Origin: an uncultured bacterium
GTDB lineage: Bacteria > Planctomycetota > UBA8742 > UBA2392
DNA: 64,000 bases
Reading direction: 5' to 3'
Assembly (NCBI GenBank): GCA_938014885.1
Contig: CALLQI010000014.1
Location: forward strand, 75,662 to 139,661
Under the pieces are notes generated by a model. That model was not told the DNA's origin. It made no database searches and saw only the letters and a list, made by a program, of their open reading frames with translations. Below, piece after piece: positions 39,746 through 46,582 of the stretch; the stretch's first letter is position 1; each line of letters starts with the position of its first letter. The position numbers and the translations under genes were made by a program.

Positions 39746-39893
39746 GGCGCGGAGCGCCGACACAAGAGTAGCCCCCGCCGGTTGTCGCCAAGCGAAGCGC
39801 AGCGGCAACAAGGCGGGGGTACCGTAGTGAAAAGAGTTCAAGGCGCGGAGCGCCGACACAGCGTGGGCGATGAAAGTGTCGGCGCTCCGCGCC
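39746..39893. repeat. Three copies of an 18-base repeat, two forming a hairpin
   Basis: GGCGCGGAGCGCCGACAC occurs at 39746-39763 and 39842-39859 in direct orientation and inverted at 39876-39893. The last two pair perfectly with a 16-base loop. The gap 39605-39922 has no gene. Between the copies lies another imperfect inverted stretch (GTTGTCGCC...GGCAAC). Confidence 0.85.
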
Positions 39894-39922
39894 CGACTGC
39901 CAAGGCCAGTGTCGCCAGCGCA

Positions 39923-40330
39923 CTACGGCAGGCTCGTTTCGGTGTAGACGATGTCCAGGTCATAGCTGATTGCGCCGCCGGGCTTGCCGTCTTTGCCCAA
40001 GCAGACCAGCCGAAAGCCGCGGCCGTCAGACTCGTAGGCGAATGGCTGCTTTGTCCACGGGTCGAGTGGCAGTCTGCGGCCGGGAAACATCGGCGCGATC
40101 AAACGTAGTTCCGTGGGGTATCTCCCGCCATTCTCGCGAGCATGCAGCTCAAGCGCCTTCTGAATCTCGCCCATTTCGGTGCGCGCCTTCTCCCATTTTG
40201 CCGGGTCGGGCAGATCGAACCACCAGACGTAGAACAAGGGCGCAGTCAGGAACAGAGCGAGGGCCACAAACGCGGCAACGAAGACACACACCGACACCTT
40301 GGCAACAACATTGGCTGTGCGCGGCTTCAT
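39923..40330 (-). CDS. Membrane protein with GspG-like C-terminal domain
   Basis: 135 residues. A long hydrophobic N-terminus (VSVCVFVAAFVALALFLTAPLFYVWW) is followed by ARTEMGEIQKALELHARENGGRYPTEL and LPLDPWTKQPFAYESDGRGFRLVCLGKDGKPGG, the pattern of type II secretion major pseudopilins (DPW...Y...SxGxDGxxGG). The GFTLxE prepilin peptidase site is missing, so it should remain a bitopic membrane protein, not a pilin. AGGTGA precedes the ATG at 40330. It lies 55 bases downstream of the sulfatase-like gene stop? No: it is transcribed after that gene's direction only if read from upstream; the sulfatase-like gene (ending at 40386) is immediately upstream on the same strand. Confidence 0.68.
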   Translation of the reverse strand: MKPRTANVVAKVSVCVFVAAFVALALFLTAPLFYVWWFDLPDPAKWEKARTEMGEIQKALELHARENGGRYPTELRLIAPMFPGRRLPLDPWTKQPFAYESDGRGFRLVCLGKDGKPGGAISYDLDIVYTETSLP

Positions 40331-40385
40331 GGGTCACCTGCCTTTGAAACGACCCACCCCTCGCCGCGATGAATGTCCTTGGGCT

Positions 40386-41876
40386 TCAATCTTCGACGTA
40401 GCCCAGTTCTTTCAAATGGGCTTCGATCTTTGCTTCTTCGGATTGCGCATCGCCGGCTTTGCTTTCGCCGGTGGCTTTGGCTTTGGCGGCCTGGTCCAGC
40501 GCCCTTAGAAATGCTTGCAGCTTGGTTGCTGTTTCGGCTTCGGTACCCTTTACGTCTCGTAGCTCGCCGGGGTCGCGCTTCAGGTAGAACAACCTGCGCG
40601 TTGGCACTCCGGCCAGGAACAGCCAGGGCTCTACGTACGCCGCCTTCAGCAGGCCTATCAAACCTTTGCGGAAATGGTGGCCGTAGAGGATTGGGAACAC
40701 GCCCGGCCTCACGATTACGCTGAGTCCGCGTCCGACTTCTTTGAAATACTTCTTCATGCGCACGCTGAACGGTGGCGGGGTGTACTCGATGTACTTCCAG
40801 TCGCGGGTGCGCACGACGCGCGCATGTTCTTCGCGATGAAACGGGTAGGGCACTTCGACCACGATGGCCTCGTGCAGCTCTTTCACTTGCTCTTCCCACA
40901 CCGGCCGCAGGCTTTTGCCGCGAAAGCCCTTTTCGGGCTCGAGGCCGCAGAGGTCCAGCACCGTGGGCGCGATGTCGATCAACTGCACCAGCGCCTCGAA
41001 CTGCTTGCCCTGGGGCAGCACCTGCGGGCAGCGCATGATCAGCGGCACGCGCATTTCTTCTTCCCACGGGAACTTGCCGTGTCCTGCGAGGCCGTGTTCG
41101 AAAAACATCTCGCCGTGATCGCCGCAGACAATCAGCAACGTGTCATCCAGCAGGTTGCGCTTCTCGAGCTCGGCAATGAATTCGCCCAGCTTCTCGTCCT
41201 GGTAGCGCAGGCTGCCGTCGTACAGGTCGATCAACTGCTGCAGATCGCGCTTGTTGCGCACGCGCGAAAACGGGCGGCCGCGGCCGTCCACGGGGCCGGA
41301 GTAGGTGGGGTCGGCGTCGCGATTGTAGCTGTCGGCCTGGCGGAAGGGTTCGTGGGTGTCGATGCTCCAGACCAGCATGGCGAAAGGGTCGTAGCTGTCG
41401 CCGCGTGCATCAAGCCAGCGCAGCGCCTTCACGTGCAGGTCTTCGCTCAGCGGCAGGCAGTAGTCATCGCCACGCGAATCCTGGCCACGGTCGCGGCAGC
41501 GCTGGATGGTCTCGGGGTCTTTGAAGGTGTCTTCGAAGAAGTCAAAGCCACGGTCAAAGCCGCGCAGCTTACTGACCTGGTAGACGGCCGAAAACGCGAC
41601 GGTCTGGAAGCCTTGTGCCTTCAGGGTTTCTGGTAGCCAAGGCATGTCCGGGTTCAAGCTGTCGCGCATCTTGTGAATACCGGTGCGCGACGGGTGCTGG
41701 CCCGAGAAAATGCTGGCGGCCGAGGGCGCTGTCCAACCCGCCTGCGTGTAGGCGTTGGTGAACGCGATGCCCTCGCGGCACAGACGGTCAAGGTTGGGTG
41801 CGCAGTCACGCGCGTAACCTAGGGCATGAATGCGGTCCGCGCGCAGGCAATCCATGACGTACAGGATCACGTTCAT
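40386..41876 (-). CDS. Sulfatase-like hydrolase with Thr at the nucleophile position
   Basis: 496 residues, no signal peptide. Sulfatase fold: NVILYVMDCLRADRIHALGY (metal Asp), APNLDRLCREGIAFTNAYTQAGWTAPSAASIFSGQHPSRTGI, WSIDTHEPF, LLIVCGDHGEMFFEHGLAGHG (second metal site) and LVQLIDIAPTVLDLCGL. True sulfatases have Cys or Ser that becomes formylglycine in C/S-x-P-x-R; here the loop reads TAPSAAS, so Thr is the likely nucleophile, as in phosphotransferases of this superfamily. It may act on phosphate or phosphonate esters rather than sulfate. The start at 41876 has CATACT six bases upstream (leaderless). The C-terminus is a Lys/Glu/Ala-rich helix. Confidence 0.82.
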   Translation of the reverse strand: MNVILYVMDCLRADRIHALGYARDCAPNLDRLCREGIAFTNAYTQAGWTAPSAASIFSGQHPSRTGIHKMRDSLNPDMPWLPETLKAQGFQTVAFSAVYQVSKLRGFDRGFDFFEDTFKDPETIQRCRDRGQDSRGDDYCLPLSEDLHVKALRWLDARGDSYDPFAMLVWSIDTHEPFRQADSYNRDADPTYSGPVDGRGRPFSRVRNKRDLQQLIDLYDGSLRYQDEKLGEFIAELEKRNLLDDTLLIVCGDHGEMFFEHGLAGHGKFPWEEEMRVPLIMRCPQVLPQGKQFEALVQLIDIAPTVLDLCGLEPEKGFRGKSLRPVWEEQVKELHEAIVVEVPYPFHREEHARVVRTRDWKYIEYTPPPFSVRMKKYFKEVGRGLSVIVRPGVFPILYGHHFRKGLIGLLKAAYVEPWLFLAGVPTRRLFYLKRDPGELRDVKGTEAETATKLQAFLRALDQAAKAKATGESKAGDAQSEEAKIEAHLKELGYVED

Positions 41877-42017
41877 GGCGGGAGTATGCCGCCAGTTGGG
41901 CTTGGGGCATAGGGCTTTGGGCCTGGTTGGGCACTTGCCCCGATATGCGCCCCAAGTACCGTGACGCCGAAACGTCTTAATACTTGAACTGCATCACCGG
42001 AAGCGCAGGAGGCATCC

Positions 42018-42560
42018 ATGACGACTCGCATCGGTTACACACTGTGGTTCACCGGGCTTTCGGGCGCTGGCAAGAGCACGCTGGCGGAGGCGCTTTCGCG
42101 CCGCTATGCCGAGCGCGGCATTGCCCACGAAATCCTGGACGGCGATGTCGTTCGCACCAACCTCAGCAAGGGGCTGGGCTTCAGCAAGGAAGACCGCGAC
42201 ACCAACATCCGCCGTATCGGCTTCGTCGCCAACCTGCTGACCCGCCATGGTGTGCCGGTGTTTACGGCCGCGATCAGCCCGTACCGCGAAATCCGCGAAG
42301 AGTGCCGCCGCATGATCGGGCCGGACAAGTTCGTCGAAATCCACGTACACGCCCCGCTGGACACGCTGGTCGAGCGCGACGTGAAGGGCCTGTACAAGAA
42401 GGCCATCGCGGGCGAGATCAAGAACTTCACCGGCGTCAGCGATCCGTACGAAGCACCCGAGAAGCCCGACGTCCACGTCGACAGCAGCGTCGAAACCGTC
42501 GAGCAATCGCTCGAGAAGCTCTGGAAGCACCTGGTCTCACGCGGCTTCATCCGCGACTAG
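42018..42560 (+). CDS. cysC: Adenylylsulfate (APS) kinase
   Basis: 180 residues. It phosphorylates APS to PAPS. P-loop WFTGLSGAGKSTLAEAL (about 10-26), then the APS-binding DGDVVRTNLSKGLGFSKEDRDTNIRRIGFVANLL and FTAAISPYREIREECRRMI, and KGLYKKAIAGEIKNFTGVSDPYEAP, the lid. The ATG at 42018 follows AGGAGG. The ATP sulfurylase gene lies 312 bases downstream on the same strand, separated by a repeat element; together they make PAPS from sulfate. Confidence 0.96.
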   Translation: MTTRIGYTLWFTGLSGAGKSTLAEALSRRYAERGIAHEILDGDVVRTNLSKGLGFSKEDRDTNIRRIGFVANLLTRHGVPVFTAAISPYREIREECRRMIGPDKFVEIHVHAPLDTLVERDVKGLYKKAIAGEIKNFTGVSDPYEAPEKPDVHVDSSVETVEQSLEKLWKHLVSRGFIRD

Positions 42561-42588
42561 ACGGGCGTGATACTGCAATGGCTTTGGT

Positions 42589-42740
42589 CCACCAAGGACA
42601 CGAAGTAGCAAGAAGAACTACCACTGCCTGAACTGCTTTAAACGCCAAGGCGCCAAAGCGCCGAAATTACTGCATCGGCGATTGGCGCTTTGGCGGTGTC
42701 TTTTGTTGCCGTTCTTCGTGGTGCTTCGTGTACTTCGTGG
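42589..42740. repeat. Nested inverted-repeat element between cysC and sat
   Basis: Outer arms of 30 bases (42589-42618 and 42711-42740) are imperfect reverse complements built of words like ACACGAAG and CTTCGTG. Inside, a perfect 12-base pair of arms (CGCCAAAGCGCC at 42651-42662 and its complement at 42684-42695) forms a second stem. The gap 42561-42872 has no gene. Repeats of this CACGAAG type are widespread in environmental bacterial genomes (general knowledge). Confidence 0.75.
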
Positions 42741-42872
42741 ATGAACGCCGTTGCAGTGCCCCGTGTATCAAGCGCGGGGCCCGACCTTACGGTCGGGGCT
42801 CCCTGTCACTCGTATTCCTCGTGCGCATCGCTATAAACGCGGCCTCACGGGCCCGAACCACAGGAGACAACC

Positions 42873-44024
42873 ATGCCAGCCAATACCCCTGTCGGGGGCA
42901 ACCTCGTCAATCGCGTTTACGCTGACTCCGCCAAACTGCGCGCTGAAGCCGAGAAGCTGCCCGCCATCACCCTGCCCGCCAGCGAAGTATGGGACCTGAA
43001 GCTGCTCGCCGTCGGCGGATACTCGCCGCTGAACGGATTCGTGAACGAGCACGACTACGCCAGCATCATCGCGCGCGGCCGCCTCAGCGGCGGGACACCC
43101 TGGACCGTGCCGATCACACTGGGCGTCGATGAAGCCACCAAGGCGCGCATCAAGGCGGGCTCGCGCGCCGCGCTGAAAGACGAACAAGGCAACCTCCTGG
43201 GTGCGATCACGGTGCAGCAGCTGTATGCGCGCCGCTTCGAAGACGAAGCCAAGGGCGTGTTCCAGACTGTGGACGAAGCCCACCCCGGCGTCGCGCGCAT
43301 CAAGAACGCAGGTTCCACACTGGTGGCCGGCGAAGTCGACGTGCTTGCCGAAACCATGCCCGCCGCCGAGCAAGGCCTGCCGTACCGCCCGGCTGATGTC
43401 CGCGCCGAGATCAACAAGCGCGGCTGGAAGAGCACCGTCGCTTTCCAGACCCGCAACCCGATTCACCGCGCGCACGAGTACCTGCTGCGCACAGCGCTCG
43501 AAACTGCGGACGGCCTGCTGATTCACCCACTGGTTGGCGAGACCAAGTCGGACGACATCCCCGCCGACGTTCGCACCAAGTGCTATATCGCGCTGATCGA
43601 AAAGTACTTCCCCAAGGACCGCGTGATCCTGGCCGCCTTGCCTGCCCCGATGCGTTACGCCGGGCCGAAGGAAGCCATCCACCACGCGCTGATCCGCCGC
43701 AATTATGGCGCAAGCCACTTCATCGTCGGGCGCGATCACGCCGGCGTGGGCAACTACTACGGCACCTACGACGCGCAGCGCATTTTCGAGACCTACCAGC
43801 CGGGAGAACTAGGCATCGGCACGTTGAACTTTGAGCATTCATTCTGGTGCAAGGGTGTCGGCGGCTACGCGACCAGCAAGACCAGCCCGTTTGGCAAGGA
43901 ACAACAGCTCACGATCAGCGGCACCAAGCTGCGCGAAATGCTCGGCAAGGGCGAATACCCACCCGCTGAAATCGTGAGGCCGGAACTGGCCGAAATCCTG
44001 ATGGCGTATTATCGCAGTCTGTAG
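42873..44024 (+). CDS. sat: Sulfate adenylyltransferase (ATP sulfurylase)
   Basis: 383 residues, monofunctional length. It forms APS from ATP and sulfate. Motifs: FQTRNPIHRAHEYLLRTAL (substrate and ATP binding), HPLVGETKSDDIP, ALPAPMRYAGPKEAIHHALIRRNYGASHFIVGRDHAGVG (the HxxH-like and GRDHAG signatures), and a C-terminal zinc-free end. AGGAG lies before the ATG at 42873. With cysC upstream it supplies PAPS for sulfate reduction or sulfate-ester formation. No PAPS reductase or sulfotransferase gene was seen in the window. Confidence 0.96.
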   Translation: MPANTPVGGNLVNRVYADSAKLRAEAEKLPAITLPASEVWDLKLLAVGGYSPLNGFVNEHDYASIIARGRLSGGTPWTVPITLGVDEATKARIKAGSRAALKDEQGNLLGAITVQQLYARRFEDEAKGVFQTVDEAHPGVARIKNAGSTLVAGEVDVLAETMPAAEQGLPYRPADVRAEINKRGWKSTVAFQTRNPIHRAHEYLLRTALETADGLLIHPLVGETKSDDIPADVRTKCYIALIEKYFPKDRVILAALPAPMRYAGPKEAIHHALIRRNYGASHFIVGRDHAGVGNYYGTYDAQRIFETYQPGELGIGTLNFEHSFWCKGVGGYATSKTSPFGKEQQLTISGTKLREMLGKGEYPPAEIVRPELAEILMAYYRSL

Positions 44025-44108
44025 ACGGTGCCCGGTGCTCGGGGAGCTGCGTCCCGTGTGTCGTAGTCGTTTGACGCGGCCCCCGGGACTCGGGACGGGC
44101 GACGCTGT

Positions 44109-44603
44109 TCAGGCCTTATAATCGCCGGTCTTGCCGCCACTTTTCTCAAGCAGGCGTACGCTTTCGATCACCATGCCCTTTTCGAGGGCTTTGACCATGT
44201 CGTAGATCGTCAGCGCTGCAATGCTGGCTGCGTGCAGGGCCTCCATCTCGACGCCGGTCTTGCCGGTGCAGCGTACGGTGGCGCGCACTGCAATGCCGTG
44301 GCGTCCGCCGACTGGCTTCACAGCGGTGTCGAACTCGATTTCGACGCCGGTGATGCCCAGCGGGTGGCACATCGGGATTGCTTCCGGTGTGCGTTTGGCG
44401 GCCATGATTCCTGCCACGCGCGCGGTGCCGAGCACTTCGCCCTTGGGCCCGCTGCCCTGCAATACGGCGTCATGCGTTGCGCGTTCCATGCGGATCACGG
44501 CCTCAGCCGTGGCACTGCGTGTGGTGACTTCCTTTGCGCCGACGTCAACCATGCGGGCTTCGCCGCGTTCGTTCAGGTGCGTGAGTTTGCGTGGTTTGGC
44601 CAT
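44109..44603 (-). CDS. moaC: Cyclic pyranopterin monophosphate synthase MoaC
   Basis: 164 residues. Molybdenum cofactor synthesis, first committed stage. Signatures: RMVDVGAKEVTTRSATAEAVI, IPMCHPLGITGVEIEFD (the substrate-binding MCHPL), TGVEMEALHAASIAALTIYDMVKAL, and the terminal LLEKSGGKTGDY. MoaA was not seen nearby; MobA is at 27150-27737. The ATG at 44603 is preceded by TAACCT with a six-base gap, so its mRNA is probably leaderless. It is divergent from kdsA with 99 bases between. Confidence 0.96.
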   Translation of the reverse strand: MAKPRKLTHLNERGEARMVDVGAKEVTTRSATAEAVIRMERATHDAVLQGSGPKGEVLGTARVAGIMAAKRTPEAIPMCHPLGITGVEIEFDTAVKPVGGRHGIAVRATVRCTGKTGVEMEALHAASIAALTIYDMVKALEKGMVIESVRLLEKSGGKTGDYKA

Positions 44604-44702
44604 GCCCGCAGGTTACGCCGGTGACCGGCCGCGCGCCACGGTGCGCCGGGGCTGTCGTTTTTCGGTGGGGGTGCTTTCATTGCCGCAGACGCGGAGGCCG
44701 CC

Positions 44703-45524
44703 ATGAAACTGGGCACACACACGCTGAACACTCGCAAGCTGTTCGTGATCTCGGGCCCCTGCGTGCTCGAAAGCCCTGACATCCAGCGCACCGTGGCCGC
44801 CGCAATGAAGAAGACCTGCGACGCGCTCGGCCTCACGTACATCTTCAAGGCCAGCTTCGACAAGGCTAACCGCACCAGCGTCAAGGGCCACCGCGGTCCC
44901 GGCATCGATGAAGGCTTGAAAGAATTGAATGCCGTCGGCCGCGAGTTCGGCGTGCCCGTGCTGACCGACGTGCACTTGCCGGAACACTGCGAACCAGCAG
45001 CCCAGGCCGTGGACGTGTTGCAGATCCCGGCGTTTCTGTGCCGCCAGACCGACCTTCTGGAAGCCGCTGCGCATGCGGCCGCAAAGCACGGCAAGGTCGT
45101 GAACGTAAAGAAGGGCCAGTTCCTGGCACCCTGGGACATGTCCAAGGTGGTCGAGAAAGTGGTCGCGTTCGGCGCCGAAGGCCGCGTGATGGTGACCGAG
45201 CGCGGGGCCAGCTTCGGGTACAACAACCTGGTCAGCGACATGCGCGCAATCCCCATCATGCGCAAGTTCGGCTGCCCGGTGGTGTTTGACGCCACCCACA
45301 GTGTGCAGCTTCCCGGCGGCCAGGGCGACAGCTCGGGCGGCCAATCCGAGTTCGCGCCTGTGCTCGCGCGCGCAGCCGTGGCAGCCGGCGCCGACGGCCT
45401 GTTCGCCGAAACGCACCCCGACCCGCGCAAGGCCCTCAGCGACGGGCCCAACATGATCCCGCTGGCCGACATGCCGGCCGTGCTGAAGCAGCTCGATGCA
45501 ATCCACACACTGGTTCGCGGTTAG
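44703..45524 (+). CDS. kdsA: 3-deoxy-8-phosphooctulonate synthase
   Basis: 273 residues. It joins phosphoenolpyruvate to arabinose-5-phosphate to give KDO-8-phosphate for the inner core of LPS. Motifs: LFVISGPCVLES, FKASFDKANRTS, RGPGIDEGLK, LTDVHLP, DVLQIPAFLCRQTDLL, VNVKKGQFLAPWDM, FDATHSVQLPG and FAETHPDPRKALSDGPNMIPL. The presence of Asn in the FDKANRTS segment is usual. It shows that the cell makes an LPS-like outer membrane. GGAGG precedes the ATG. Its stop overlaps the stop of the convergent regulator gene by three to four bases. Confidence 0.97.
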   Translation: MKLGTHTLNTRKLFVISGPCVLESPDIQRTVAAAMKKTCDALGLTYIFKASFDKANRTSVKGHRGPGIDEGLKELNAVGREFGVPVLTDVHLPEHCEPAAQAVDVLQIPAFLCRQTDLLEAAAHAAAKHGKVVNVKKGQFLAPWDMSKVVEKVVAFGAEGRVMVTERGASFGYNNLVSDMRAIPIMRKFGCPVVFDATHSVQLPGGQGDSSGGQSEFAPVLARAAVAAGADGLFAETHPDPRKALSDGPNMIPLADMPAVLKQLDAIHTLVRG

Positions 45525-46513
45525 GGCTTGCGCAGGTTGTACTCGGTGATTTTGCGGTCCAGGGTGGGCCGCGAAATGCCTAGCAGATTGCTGGTTTCCT
45601 TCTTGTTCCAGCCGGTCTGCTTCAGCACTTTCTCGATGTGGCGGGCTTCCATGCTGGCGAGGCTGTTGTCGCTGCCCGGCGCGGTGACTTCGTCCGTTGG
45701 TGTCGGGCCCACGCTGAGGCGCAGGCCGTCAGCGTGCAGGGTGTCGCCGTCGGCGGCCACGCAGGCGCGCTTGATCACGGCGCGCAGCTCGCGCACGTTG
45801 CCGGGCCAACCGTGCATTTTCAGGCGGTTCATGGCCTCGGTGTCGATGCCGCGGATGCGCGTGCCGAATTTTTCGTTGCACTCGCGGATGAAGTGGTTCA
45901 CCAGCATCGGGATTTCGTCGCGGCGCTGGCGCAGTGCCGGCACCTCAATCGTGAACTCGTTCAGCCGGTAGAACAGGTCCTCACGGAAGCGGCCGGTGCC
46001 CAGCAGGCTTTCCAGCGGGCGGTTCGTCGCCGCAATAATGCGCACGTCGGCGTGCAGGGTCTGTTCGCCGCCGACGCGCTCGAACTGCTTGTACTCGAAT
46101 GCGCGCAGGACTTTGGCTTGGGCGACCTGGCTCATGTCGCCGATTTCGTCCAGGAACAGCGTGCCGCCATCGGCTTGCTCGAACTTGCCTTTGCGCTGGC
46201 GGTCGGCGCTGGTGTATGCGCCTTTTTCGCTGCCGAACAGTTCGGCCTCAAGCAGCGTGTCGGGGATCGCGCTGCAATTCACGCTCACGAAGGGCTTGTC
46301 GCGGCGGCGGCTGGCGTTGTGAATCGCCTGGGCGATCAGATTCTTGCCGGTGCCAGTCTCACCCAGCAGCAGCACGGCCACATCCTTGCCCGCCGCGCCG
46401 GCAGCGAGCCGCAGAGTTTCACGGAAGACGTCGCTGACGCAGATCAATGCTTCAAACGTCACGCCGACGGAGCGATAAGCGCTCGTGATTGTCGGTTGCT
46501 CTGGTGCTGACAT
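45521..46513 (-). CDS. Sigma-54-type AAA+ transcription activator
   Basis: 330 residues: a short N-terminus (about 28), then the AAA+ domain with Walker A GETGTGKN (51-58), TLFLDEIGDM (Walker B), PALRQRRDEIP, and a Fis-type helix-turn-helix at the end (GWNKKETSNLLGISRPTLDRKI). There is no receiver or other sensor domain. The sigma-54 contact loop reads GAYTSA (98-103) instead of GAFTGA. The ATG at 46513 was chosen because the family N-terminus starts there; the frame runs on upstream, antisense to the next gene. It is divergent from the membrane-bound phosphatase-superfamily gene with 69 bases between starts. Confidence 0.88.
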   Translation of the reverse strand: MSAPEQPTITSAYRSVGVTFEALICVSDVFRETLRLAAGAAGKDVAVLLLGETGTGKNLIAQAIHNASRRRDKPFVSVNCSAIPDTLLEAELFGSEKGAYTSADRQRKGKFEQADGGTLFLDEIGDMSQVAQAKVLRAFEYKQFERVGGEQTLHADVRIIAATNRPLESLLGTGRFREDLFYRLNEFTIEVPALRQRRDEIPMLVNHFIRECNEKFGTRIRGIDTEAMNRLKMHGWPGNVRELRAVIKRACVAADGDTLHADGLRLSVGPTPTDEVTAPGSDNSLASMEARHIEKVLKQTGWNKKETSNLLGISRPTLDRKITEYNLRKP

Positions 46514-46582
46514 AGGCGGCTTCTGCTGTAGACTTCGAGAGCGACCCCGATTTGCGCCCCTACTATTAGTGATTCCGGGCTG

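Noticed and set aside
40386..41876. Annotation as a true arylsulfatase
   Set aside because: The Cys/Ser for formylglycine and the C/S-x-P-x-R motif are missing, so only the fold is supported.
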